Assembly (NCBI GenBank): GCA_017395685.1
Contig: JAFQOD010000064.1
Location: forward strand, 1 to 50,672
Source of the DNA: Clostridia bacterium
GTDB taxonomy: Bacteria; Bacillota; Clostridia; Christensenellales; Aristaeellaceae
Length of the DNA stretch: 50,672 nucleotides
Direction: 5' to 3'
Each line of letters starts with the position of its first letter. The first letter of the stretch is position 1. The notes beneath the pieces were generated by a model. The model worked only from the letters and a program-made list of their open reading frames with translations. It was not told where the DNA came from and ran no database searches. Of this stretch, positions 27,623 to 37,200 are shown in pieces. The position numbers and the translations under genes are program-made.

Positions 27623-28750
27623 ATGAAGAAAATGTTCGCTTTTGCTTTGGCAGCTATGATGCTCCTTTCCATGAGCATTCCCGCTCTGGCCAAGGAAGAT
27701 ACCATCAAGATCGGCGGTCTGGCCCCCCTGACCGGCCCCTACGCCGTATACGGCAATGCCGTTAAGGACGGCGCCGATCTGTACATTGCCCAGCTGAATG
27801 CCCAGGGCGGCATCAACGGCAAGAAGGTAGAGTTGCTGTGGGAAGACCATGAAGCTGATAACGCCCAGGCCCAGAAGATCTATTTCGATTATCTGGATGA
27901 TGAATGCGCCGCCATTCTGGGCGACGTGCTCACCGGCCAGTGCCGCATCATTGCTGACCTTGCCATGTATGACGGCATCCCCATGGTCACCGCTTCCGGT
28001 ACCGCCTTTGACATCACCGAAGGCAAGGAAAACGTATTCCGCACCTGCTTCATCGATGATTTCCAGGGCGTTGTAATGGCCAATTTCGCCGCCCAGCAGG
28101 ACTACAAGAAGATCGCCATCCTCTACGGTGTGGACAGCGCCTATTCCACCGGTCTGGTTGCCGCTTTCGAACAGCAGGCCAAGGAAGTAGACCTGGAAAT
28201 CGTTGCCAAGGAAGCTGCCAACTTCACCGATATCGATTTCAAGGCTCAGCTGACCAACATCAAGAATGCCGCTCCCGACGCCGTATTCCTTCCCTTCTAT
28301 GGCGCTGAAGCTTCCCTGATCCTTACCCAGGCCAATGCCATCGGTCTGAACACCGTTTACATGGGCGCCGACGGTATTTCCGATATCGTGCCCCAGATCG
28401 CCGACAAGAGTTTGCTTACCCAGATCACCTACGCCGATCACTTTGCTTTTGACTCTGAAGATGAAGCCGTTGTGAAGTTCATCGCCGATTTCACCACCCA
28501 GTACGGCGAAGTGCCCACCGTTTCCTTCTCCGCCACCGGTTATGATGCTGCGCTGGTCATCTGCGAAGCCATCAAGAATGCCGGCTCCACCGATTTTGAA
28601 GATGTGACTGACGCCCTGAAGGCCCTGAACACCGTGGGCGTATCCGGCAACATCACCTTCGACGAAAACAACAACCCCATCAAGAGCGCTTTCGTTATGA
28701 CCTTTGACGCCGAAGGCGGCAAGCACTTTGTGGCCAAGGTGGATCCGTAA
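27623..28750 (+). CDS. livJ: branched-chain amino-acid ABC transporter substrate-binding protein
   Basis: A 375-residue periplasmic-binding-protein type I of the LivJ/LivK family. A signal peptide ends at SIPALA/KED without a lipobox Cys. The mature start IKIGGLAPLTGPYAVYGNAVKDGADLY is diagnostic, followed by LLWEDHEADNAQAQK, VTASGTAFDITEGKENVFRT and FSATGYDAALVI. It should bind leucine, isoleucine, valine or related ligands outside the membrane and deliver them to LivHMGF. GAGGAGGAATTTGATC precedes the ATG; in-frame ATGs upstream lie before the promoter. A hairpin with a short T-run follows and probably lowers expression of the membrane genes relative to this gene. Confidence 0.93.
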   Translation: MKKMFAFALAAMMLLSMSIPALAKEDTIKIGGLAPLTGPYAVYGNAVKDGADLYIAQLNAQGGINGKKVELLWEDHEADNAQAQKIYFDYLDDECAAILGDVLTGQCRIIADLAMYDGIPMVTASGTAFDITEGKENVFRTCFIDDFQGVVMANFAAQQDYKKIAILYGVDSAYSTGLVAAFEQQAKEVDLEIVAKEAANFTDIDFKAQLTNIKNAAPDAVFLPFYGAEASLILTQANAIGLNTVYMGADGISDIVPQIADKSLLTQITYADHFAFDSEDEAVVKFIADFTTQYGEVPTVSFSATGYDAALVICEAIKNAGSTDFEDVTDALKALNTVGVSGNITFDENNNPIKSAFVMTFDAEGGKHFVAKVDP

Positions 28751-28770
28751 TCCATTTCATGTACTTTGCA

Positions 28771-28805
28771 GGGAAGAAGGGGATTGATCCCCCTTCTTCC
28801 CTTTT
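28771..28805 (+). terminator. partial terminator (attenuator) between livJ and livH
   Basis: A 12-bp stem GGGAAGAAGGGG/CCCCTTCTTCCC around a short loop, followed by TTTT and then CCC. It sits 20 nt after the livJ stop and 40 nt before livH, where partial termination would yield more binding protein than permease. Confidence 0.7.
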
Positions 28806-28844
28806 CCCGGTTTTAGATACACTTGCTGAGGGGACAGAACGGAT

Positions 28845-29735
28845 ATGACAACATTCTTTAATCAGCTGCTCAACGGCCTGGAAGTGGGCAGCATCTATGC
28901 CTTGATCGCCCTGGGATATACCATGGTATACGGCATTGTAAAGCTGATCAACTTCGCCCACGGCGATATCATCATGGTTGGCTCCTATGCCGCCCAGATC
29001 ATTCTGACCAGCCTGGGGCTGCCCCTGTATATTGCAGCGCCTCTGGCACTGCTGGGCGCAATTGTAACCTGCGTGGCCTTCGGCGTGGTGATCGAGCGGG
29101 TGGCCTATAAGCCGCTGCGTTCTTCCCCCCGCATTTCTTCTCTGATTACCGCCATCGGCATCAGCATTCTTTTGCAGAATCTGGCCCAGGTAATCTTTAC
29201 CGCTACGCCCCGGCCCTTCCCCACCATCTTCACCGTTCCCCCCATCACCATCGGGGATCTGAATATCAGCTTCACCACCCTGCTGACCATCGGGGTATCG
29301 GTGCTGCTGATGGCGCTGCTGCAGTTCATCGTCCGCCGCACCCGCACCGGCAAGGCCATGCGGGCGGTATCAGAGGATATGGGCGCCGCCCAGCTGATGG
29401 GCATCAATGTGAACAATACCATTTCCATCACCTTCGCTATCGGCTGTGCCCTGGCGGCCATCGGTTCCTTCCTCTATTGCCTTTCCTATCCCCGGGTGCA
29501 GCCCACCATGGGCTCCCTCCCCGGCCTGAAGGCCTTTATTGCTGCCGTTCTGGGCGGCATCGGCATCATCCCCGGCGCTATGCTGGGCGGATTGCTGATG
29601 GGCATGGCGGAAAGCATGACCAAGGGCTATATTTCCTCCTCCCTGGCGGATGCAGTGGTATACGGCATCCTGATCATCGTGCTGCTGGTGAAACCGGCCG
29701 GACTGCTGGGTAAGAAGACCAGCGAGAAAGTGTGA
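28845..29735 (+). CDS. livH: branched-chain amino-acid ABC permease LivH
   Basis: A 296-residue membrane protein with about eight spans. Family motifs: NGLEVGSIYALIALGYTMVYG, INFAHGDIIMVGSYAA, VAYKPLRSSPRISSLITAIG, AVSEDMGAAQLMGIN (the ATPase-contact loop) and the C-terminal GGIGIIPGAMLGG. It forms one half of the channel, with the membrane half of the LivM-LivG fusion as partner. AGGGGACAGAACGG precedes the ATG; the next gene starts 11 nt after its stop. Confidence 0.95.
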   Translation: MTTFFNQLLNGLEVGSIYALIALGYTMVYGIVKLINFAHGDIIMVGSYAAQIILTSLGLPLYIAAPLALLGAIVTCVAFGVVIERVAYKPLRSSPRISSLITAIGISILLQNLAQVIFTATPRPFPTIFTVPPITIGDLNISFTTLLTIGVSVLLMALLQFIVRRTRTGKAMRAVSEDMGAAQLMGINVNNTISITFAIGCALAAIGSFLYCLSYPRVQPTMGSLPGLKAFIAAVLGGIGIIPGAMLGGLLMGMAESMTKGYISSSLADAVVYGILIIVLLVKPAGLLGKKTSEKV

Positions 29736-29746
29736 GGTGAGCGGAC

Positions 29747-31581
<1,835 letters not shown>

Positions 31582-31588
<7 letters not shown>

Positions 31589-32286
31589 AGGTGGAAGGCT
31601 TGAATGTATTCTACGGTGCAATCCATGCCCTGCATGATATTTCCTTCCAGGTCAATCAGGGGGAAATCGTCACCCTGATCGGCGCAAACGGTGCCGGTAA
31701 AACCACCACGCTGCATACCATTTCCGGCCTGATCCGGCAAAAGAGCGGCGTTATCACCTTCAAGGAAAAGAATCTTTCCTCCCTTCATCCCCATAAGCTG
31801 GTGCCCCTGGGCCTTTCCCAGGTGCCGGAAGGGCGGCGGGTATTCGCCCAGATGACGGTGCTGGAAAATCTGGAAATGGGCGCCTATACCAGGAAGAACC
31901 CGGCCGAAATGAAAAATGACCTGGAAATGGTCTTTTCCCACTTCCCCCGGCTGAAGGAACGCACCCGGCAGCTGGCCGGCACCCTTTCCGGCGGTGAACA
32001 GCAGATGCTGGCCATGGGCCGTGCGCTGATGAGCCATCCCGATCTTTTGATGCTGGATGAGCCCTCCATGGGCCTTTCCCCCATCCTGGTGCAGGAGATT
32101 TTCTCCATCATCAAGGAAGTAAACAAAGCGGGCACCACCATCCTGCTGGTGGAGCAGAACGCCCATATGGCCCTCTCCATTGCCAATCGTGCCTACGTGC
32201 TTGAAACCGGCAAGATCGTAATGGAAGGCGACGCCCAGGAACTGCTCACCAACGACGATGTGCGCAAAGCCTATCTGGGTAACTGA
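31582..32286 (+). CDS. livF: branched-chain amino-acid ABC transporter ATP-binding protein LivF
   Basis: A 234-residue ATPase: Walker A GANGAGKTTT at about 37, QVPEGRRVFAQMTV (LivF hallmark), signature LSGGEQQMLAMGRAL, Walker B LLMLDEPSMGLSP and switch His region LLVEQNAHMAL. It dimerises with the LivG half of the fused protein and drives uptake. It starts 7 nt inside the fusion gene and ends the operon at a hairpin terminator. Confidence 0.95.
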
Positions 32287-32297
32287 CAAATAAAATC

Positions 32298-32330
32298 AAG
32301 GCTGTCTCTTCATGAGACAGCCTTTTGTTT
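32298..32330. terminator. bidirectional terminator between livF and the aldo/keto reductase gene
   Basis: A perfect 11-bp stem AAGGCTGTCTC/GAGACAGCCTT with a 5-nt loop. On the plus strand it is followed by TTGTTT, on the minus strand by GATTTTATTTG, so it can end both the liv operon and the convergent macrodomain operon. Confidence 0.85.
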
Positions 32331-32340
32331 ATTGCTTTCT

Positions 32341-33261
32341 TTATTCCAGAGCCTGGGCAAGCTGGTCCTGAGAGGAAGCGCTGATCAGCGCAAAGCCGGG
32401 CAGGGATGGATGACAGGTGATATAATCCAAGGCTGCCCGGACAGGGGAAATGCCCTTTTCTTTGCACAGGCGCAGCAATTCACCGTATCTTCTGATATTC
32501 TCTTCCGTCACATATTTCCGGTGCCGGGGGGCTGCATCCGATAAATCAGGCAGATATCCCTTGGCAAAGATGCCCTTCGCCTGGCTGGTAAAGGCCATGA
32601 CCGAAAGCCCGGGCATTTTTTCGTATGCCGCCTGCTCCGCATCATCCATCAGCACCAGGGTAGGATCAGGGCAGGCCGGGGCATAATCTGCATAGCTCCA
32701 CTGGATCTGGGTGGCGGTGAAAGGGGCCCTTCCAGCATCCAGCGCATATTGATTGGCTTCCTTGATCCGTTTTGCACGCCAGTTGGATGCGCCGATGGCA
32801 AGGGCCCTGCCCTCCCTCACCAGGGAATCCATCGTATCCATAATGCCCGATACGGGAAGGGTGATATCATCCCGATGGAGGAAATAAAGATCAATTTTTC
32901 CGGTACCCAGATCCTCCAGGCTGCGCTTAAAATCCCCCTGAATATCGGCAGGTGAAAGGCGGGGCACATCCATGGCCTCCGGGGCAGGATGGCCCCCTTT
33001 GGTGATGAGGAAAATCTCCTTTTCCATCCCCCGGCTGCGGATCCATCTGCCCACCGTCCGCTCACTGGTCCCCACGCCGCCTGAATGCCAGCCGTATACC
33101 CGGGCGGTATCCAGGGCATTGCCCCCGGCATTTGCATACTGATCCATCAGCCGGAAGGATACATCCTCATCCAATCCGCCCCCAAACCCCGCCGTTCCCA
33201 GAATCAGCCGGGATACCCGCCGGGCGCTGCCGTCTGCCATGTGAACAAGGCCGTAATCCAT
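32341..33261 (-). CDS. aldo/keto reductase
   Basis: A 306-residue (beta/alpha)8 NADPH-dependent oxidoreductase family member. The catalytic set is visible: Asp and Tyr in ALDTARVYG, Lys in ITKGGH, His in YFLHRDD; the cofactor segment is ISASSQDQLAQAL near the C-terminus. Substrate is unknown; the family reduces aldehydes and ketones. It is the last gene of a four-gene minus-strand operon and starts 3 nt after the stop of the preceding P-loop gene, with GGAGGGATAGAGT before the ATG. Confidence 0.88.
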   Translation of the reverse strand: MDYGLVHMADGSARRVSRLILGTAGFGGGLDEDVSFRLMDQYANAGGNALDTARVYGWHSGGVGTSERTVGRWIRSRGMEKEIFLITKGGHPAPEAMDVPRLSPADIQGDFKRSLEDLGTGKIDLYFLHRDDITLPVSGIMDTMDSLVREGRALAIGASNWRAKRIKEANQYALDAGRAPFTATQIQWSYADYAPACPDPTLVLMDDAEQAAYEKMPGLSVMAFTSQAKGIFAKGYLPDLSDAAPRHRKYVTEENIRRYGELLRLCKEKGISPVRAALDYITCHPSLPGFALISASSQDQLAQALE

Positions 33262-33264
33262 ACT

Positions 33265-33777
33265 CTATCCCTCCATATTTAAGCTGTGCAGATATGCTGC
33301 GACCTGTCTACGGCCCGTAAAGCGAATCACCTGCACATGAGGCACTTTTTCCAGCATCGCCGCAATATTCTTCCGATTCCTGCGGTTGAATCTGCAGGCA
33401 TACAGCAGAAATTTCAGGCTCAGCCGGCTTTTGCATCCTTCCGGCATATCCGGCCGTGCTGCTCCGCGGTAGCGCCATTCCCGGATCAGAATATTTTTGA
33501 TGCAGATCAGCGGCGGAAATTCAAACCAGAATACTGTATCGGCATGTTGCAGCCGCCCTGGCAGCGACCGGATATTATTTCCTTCGATAATCCAGGAAGG
33601 CTTTAGGGCTTCTGCCAATACCAATTGATCAAATTCTGCTTGCGGCGTCACCTGCCAATTCCCACGCCAGTATATCTGATCAATATGGATGAGGGGCAGG
33701 CCCGTCCCCTCCGCCAAAGAAAATGAGAAAGTGGATTTGCCTGCCCCGTTGCTGCCGATAATCAGTACCTTTTCCAT
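33265..33777 (-). CDS. small P-loop protein, adenylate-kinase/FlaR-like
   Basis: A 170-residue protein: Walker A IIGSNGAGKSTFS, then PLIHIDQIYWRGNW, WIIEGNN and an arginine-rich C-terminal half (REWRYRGAARPDMPEG, RFNRRNRKN). This pattern is that of the small kinase-like proteins annotated as topology modulation or AAA/adenylate-kinase-like proteins; substrate unknown. The chosen ATG at 33777 follows AGAAGGAAATAAACACAAG; upstream in-frame starts lie within the VWA gene. It may phosphorylate or bind a nucleotide-like small molecule in the macrodomain operon. Confidence 0.7.
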   Translation of the reverse strand: MEKVLIIGSNGAGKSTFSFSLAEGTGLPLIHIDQIYWRGNWQVTPQAEFDQLVLAEALKPSWIIEGNNIRSLPGRLQHADTVFWFEFPPLICIKNILIREWRYRGAARPDMPEGCKSRLSLKFLLYACRFNRRNRKNIAAMLEKVPHVQVIRFTGRRQVAAYLHSLNMEG

Positions 33778-33784
33778 CTTGTGT

Positions 33785-34426
33785 TTATTTCCTTCTCTGA
33801 TAATCCTGATCAATCCGGTTTGCCCAATCATCGGGAATGGCTGCCTGCCGCATGGCGCACACCGCATCCCCCACCACATCGTAATTGAGCCTGGTGCCCC
33901 TCTCATCGCTGTGGAAATTGGCAGCACGGCTGCGCTCAATCCCGATACGGCCCGCCGCTTCCGCCGCATCCATATTGGCCCCCAGGAAAATGAATTCCCA
34001 TCCGTATTTTTCCTTCTGCCGCTGGATTTTCATCTTCACATCCCCGGCGGTATAGCGATGGCTGGCATTTTCCATGCCGTCGGTGGTGATGACGAAGAGG
34101 GTCTTTTCCGGCACATCCTCTTTCCGGGCATACTTATGCACATTTCCGATATGATGGATGGCGCTGCCCACCGCATCATAAAGCGCCGTGCAGCCCCGGA
34201 CGGTATAATCCGCCTCCGTCATGAGCTGGATATTGCGGATATCCACCCGATCATGCAGCACCTGGCAGTCATTATCGAAAAGCACGGTGGATACATACAC
34301 ATCCCCGCTGAGCTTCTTTTGCTTTTCAATCATGGAATTGAAACCGCCGATGGTATCCTTCTCCAGGCCGTGCATGGATCCGCTGCGATCCAGAATGAAA
34401 ACCAGTTCCGTCAAATTCTTCTTCAT
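33785..34426 (-). CDS. von Willebrand factor A (VWA) domain protein
   Basis: A 213-residue cytoplasmic protein that is almost entirely one VWA domain. The metal-ion-dependent adhesion site is complete: DRSGS at 13-17, the Thr in RGCTALYDA, and Asp in VITTDGMENAS. No signal or membrane span is seen. Intracellular VWA proteins usually act as partners or assembly factors in multi-protein systems. AGGAGGTTTTACATC precedes the ATG. It lies between a macrodomain gene and a P-loop gene, which suggests a small ADP-ribose/nucleotide-related system; partner unknown. Confidence 0.82.
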   Translation of the reverse strand: MKKNLTELVFILDRSGSMHGLEKDTIGGFNSMIEKQKKLSGDVYVSTVLFDNDCQVLHDRVDIRNIQLMTEADYTVRGCTALYDAVGSAIHHIGNVHKYARKEDVPEKTLFVITTDGMENASHRYTAGDVKMKIQRQKEKYGWEFIFLGANMDAAEAAGRIGIERSRAANFHSDERGTRLNYDVVGDAVCAMRQAAIPDDWANRIDQDYQRRK

Positions 34427-34519
34427 GATGTAAAACCTCCTGATTCATTTGCATTTGCCTTACCGACAATGCCATGATAGCAGGTTTTCCATCCGCTATG
34501 GTCGCATGGGAAGCGACAT

Positions 34520-35560
34520 TTATCCCCCCAGCAGCATCTGATCAAACTGGAACAGCGTTTCATTGATTTCAAACAGGTTATAATGGCCGTTCCTGATAAA
34601 ATACTCAATAATTACATCAAATTTGCTGCTGTGGGACAAGGCCATGCCTGCTTTTCTCAGCAGCAGTTCCGTTTCCGGAAGGCTCAGCTCCAGGGAGATG
34701 GCCAGCGCCAGGGCGGTGCGCTTGCTGGGCTGATAATGGATATCCCCCCGGATCTTGGAAAACAGCTTCCGGCTCAGATTGGCCCTTTTATAGCATTCGG
34801 GATCCGTCATGCCCTTTTCATCAATTTTGCGCAGCACCATCTGGGAAAAGCTTTCATCCAGTTCCTGCAGCGCATCTTCCAATGATCCCATAGAAAAAGC
34901 ATCCGGTGCCTTTGGCGCAAAACAGGGGAAGAAGCCAGCGTCCTCATTGCAGCGAGCCGCTTCCATGCTTTCCTGAATCTGCCTTTCCTGCATGAAACGG
35001 GCGCGCCGGTCGCCGGCCAAATGCGCATCCGCATAATAATCATCGATGAAGGCGGATACCCCGGCATACAGCTTTTCGCTGATCTGAAAGCTCTCCTTAT
35101 CAAATATCACAATGAAAACCAGCAGATCCTCTTCCAGCCCCAGCAGAAAATCCCGGATGGCATCCGTGGCGATTTTCAGCGCCTGGGCCCTGGGATAGCC
35201 ATAGACGCCGGAGGATATCAGGGGAAAAGCGATGCTCTGGCAATGATACTGCACCGCAAGGGCCAGGCTTTCCCGGTAGCAGGAGGCCAGCAGCTGATCC
35301 TCCCCCCGCCATCCCCCGTTCCATACCGGGCCCACCGCATGAATCACATACCGGCAGGGCAGCCGGTATCCTTTGGTAATCTTGGCCCTGCCTGTTGCAC
35401 AGCCCCCCAGGGCCTTGCATTCCAGGGCCAGCTCCGGCCCCGCCGCCTGATGAATGGCGCCGCATACCCCGCCGCCGGGGGCCAGTGCGGAATTGGCGGC
35501 ATTGACAATGGCATCCGCATGCACTTTGGTAATATCATTCCGGATAATCTGAATGGGCAT
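34520..35560 (-). CDS. macrodomain protein with helical C-terminal domain
   Basis: A 346-residue protein. Residues 1-165 form a macrodomain: IVNAANSALAPGGGVCGAIHQAAG, YVIHAVGPVW and FPLISSGVYGYP, the loops that hold ADP-ribose. Such domains bind or hydrolyse ADP-ribose conjugates or O-acetyl-ADP-ribose. The C-terminal part (about 225-346; SFSQMVLRKIDEKGMTD, ANLSRKLFSKIRGD, PSKRTALALAISLELSL, GYxLSHSS-like AGMALSHSSKFD) resembles a helix-turn-helix domain found alone or fused in Bacillota. First gene of its operon, with promoter 35658-35686. GGGAGGAATACC precedes the ATG. Confidence 0.85.
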   Translation of the reverse strand: MPIQIIRNDITKVHADAIVNAANSALAPGGGVCGAIHQAAGPELALECKALGGCATGRAKITKGYRLPCRYVIHAVGPVWNGGWRGEDQLLASCYRESLALAVQYHCQSIAFPLISSGVYGYPRAQALKIATDAIRDFLLGLEEDLLVFIVIFDKESFQISEKLYAGVSAFIDDYYADAHLAGDRRARFMQERQIQESMEAARCNEDAGFFPCFAPKAPDAFSMGSLEDALQELDESFSQMVLRKIDEKGMTDPECYKRANLSRKLFSKIRGDIHYQPSKRTALALAISLELSLPETELLLRKAGMALSHSSKFDVIIEYFIRNGHYNLFEINETLFQFDQMLLGG

Positions 35561-35657
35561 GGTATTCCTCCCGTTTTATCCCATGGCTTTTTTTCTGAAT
35601 GTTCGGTCAGATCAGTTCATATAATGATGCGGCGCTGCAATCGTTTCTTTCTTCAAT

Positions 35658-35686
35658 AGTGTATGAAAATCAAAGGGCTTTGTCAA
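35658..35686 (-). promoter_or_regulatory. sigma-A promoter of the macrodomain operon
   Basis: Minus-strand TTGACA (35681-35686) and TACACT (35658-35663) with a 17-nt spacer, about 95 nt upstream of the ATG at 35560. Confidence 0.75.
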
Positions 35687-35845
35687 GCCGGATCCTCCCG
35701 CCGTATACTGTTTCCCCATGTTCCCTCCGGGCCCGAAAACACCGTAAGCAGCAATAGATAAAAACAGCCATTTCTGTTTTCTTGCACGGCAGAGGCGAGC
35801 AGATGTACCCCCAGCGACATTCCAGGGCCCCATATTTCCCCAATC

Positions 35846-35899
35846 AGTATGAAAAAAATTCCCCCTTCTCTTTTGGCAAAGAATTTTCTATAATATAAT
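35846..35899 (+). promoter_or_regulatory. pfk promoter with upstream AGTATGA element
   Basis: A -10 TATAAT at 35889-35894 (a second overlaps at 35894-35899) has a poor -35, TTCTCT (35866-35871), at 17 nt. AGTATGA at 35846-35852 starts exactly 43 nt before the -10, the same distance as in the ABC-operon promoter at 37117-37165. The partner half-site on the right is degenerate (TCCCCCT versus TCATACT). The weak -35 fits an activator-dependent promoter. Confidence 0.55.
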
Positions 35900-35934
35900 G
35901 GAATGAATATATTGAATAAGGAGACTCATGTCTT

Positions 35935-37104
35935 ATGAAGGGGAATCTTATCCTTATCCACGGAGGCGGCCCTACGGCTGTGATCAATGCCTCTCTGTAC
36001 GGCGCCATCACCGAGGCGAAAAAACACCCGGAAGTGGATCGGGTGCTTGCGGCCGTCGGCGGTACCGGCGGGCTGCTGCGGGGTGAAGTGGCAGATGTGA
36101 CCGATGTGCCTGAGGAAAAGCTCCGGCTGCTTCTTCAAACCCCAGGCAGCGCCATTGGCACTTCCAGGGATGCACTGGAAAAAGAAGATTATGAAAAAAT
36201 GCCCGCCATTTTTGAAAGGCTGGGCGTAAAATATGTACTCATGAACGGCGGCAACGGCACCATGGATACCTGCGGACGCATTTGCGAGGCCTGCCGCGAC
36301 CGGGATATCCGGGTAATGGGCATCCCCAAGACCATGGATAACGATCTGGCCGTGACGGATCATGCCCCCGGCTTCGGCAGCGCTGCCCGCTACATGGCCC
36401 AAAGCGTAGCCGAGGTGGCCGCCGATGTGCAGGGGCTGCCCATTCATGTGGTGGTGATTGAGGCGCTGGGCCGAAATGCCGGCTGGATCACTGCGGCTTC
36501 CCAGCTGGCATGGGAAAGCGGCGCAGGCCCGGATCTGATCTATCTGCCGGAGGTGCCTTTTGAAGAAGAAAAATTCCTTTCAGATGTAAAGGAACTGATC
36601 GAAAAGAAACGGGGCGTAGTGGTGGTAGCCAGCGAGGGGCTCAAGGATGCAGATGGCAAGCCCATTGTCGAGCCGGTGTTCCAGGTAGGCCGCTCGGTAT
36701 ACTTTGGGGATGTATCAGCGCATCTATCCCAATTGGTGACCAAGAAGCTGGGCTACAAATCCCGCAGCGAAAAGCCGGGGCTGCTGGGCCGTGCCTCCAT
36801 GACGCTGGTCAGCCCTGTGGATCAGGCCGAGGCAAAGCTTGCCGGGGAGGAAGCGGTGCGCGCCGCCATTGCCGGGGAAAGCGGAAAAATGGTGGCCTTT
36901 ATCCGGGAAAGCATCAATCCCTACCGTATCTCCACCACCCTTGTGGATGTACGCCAGGTAATGATGACCGAAAAGACCCTGCCCCGGGAATATATCAATG
37001 AGCGCGGAAACGGCGTGACGGACGCCTTCGTGCAATGGTGCAAACCGCTGATCGGCGCAGATATTCCCTCCATGATCACCCTGAAGGACGAAAAACGGGT
37101 GTAA
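35935..37104 (+). CDS. pfkA: 6-phosphofructokinase (PPi- or ATP-dependent)
   Basis: A 389-residue phosphofructokinase of the ATP/PPi family. HGGGPTAVINASLYG is the phosphate loop, MNGGNGTMDT the magnesium/phosphoryl region, IPKTMDNDLAVTDHAPGFGSA the substrate region and VIEALGRNAGW the fructose-6-phosphate region. At the two donor-deciding positions it has Gly (GGNG, residue 108) as in ATP enzymes and Lys132 (PKT) as in PPi enzymes; this Gly/Lys mix occurs in both kinds, so the donor is open. AAGGAG lies 11 nt before the ATG. Upstream element shared with the next operon suggests co-regulation. Confidence 0.88.
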   Translation: MKGNLILIHGGGPTAVINASLYGAITEAKKHPEVDRVLAAVGGTGGLLRGEVADVTDVPEEKLRLLLQTPGSAIGTSRDALEKEDYEKMPAIFERLGVKYVLMNGGNGTMDTCGRICEACRDRDIRVMGIPKTMDNDLAVTDHAPGFGSAARYMAQSVAEVAADVQGLPIHVVVIEALGRNAGWITAASQLAWESGAGPDLIYLPEVPFEEEKFLSDVKELIEKKRGVVVVASEGLKDADGKPIVEPVFQVGRSVYFGDVSAHLSQLVTKKLGYKSRSEKPGLLGRASMTLVSPVDQAEAKLAGEEAVRAAIAGESGKMVAFIRESINPYRISTTLVDVRQVMMTEKTLPREYINERGNGVTDAFVQWCKPLIGADIPSMITLKDEKRV

Positions 37105-37116
37105 AATGCAGTTTTC

Positions 37117-37165
37117 AGTATGAGAAAAAATCATACTTACAAAGATGGTATAAAAGCGCTATAAT
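37117..37165 (+). promoter_or_regulatory. promoter of the ABC/two-component/glycolysis operon with a perfect dyad
   Basis: TTACAA (37137-37142) and TATAAT (37160-37165) are 17 nt apart. Directly upstream is a perfect inverted repeat AGTATGA-N7-TCATACT (37117-37123 and 37131-37137), centred near -45 relative to the expected start and touching the -35. This is a usual place for an activator dimer, for example a NarL-type response regulator such as the one encoded at 42738. Confidence 0.65.
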
Positions 37166-37200
37166 ACAACCATGAACCATAGAAAAGGGGATTGAAACCT

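Larger units (their letters stand above)
35561..35934. other. divergent intergenic region between the macrodomain operon and pfk
   Basis: This 374-nt gap contains the macrodomain-operon promoter (35658-35686, minus) and the pfk promoter with its upstream AGTATGA element (35846-35899, plus). Between them, at about 35690-35840, I see no gene, no RNA signature and no strong hairpin. Confidence 0.6.
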
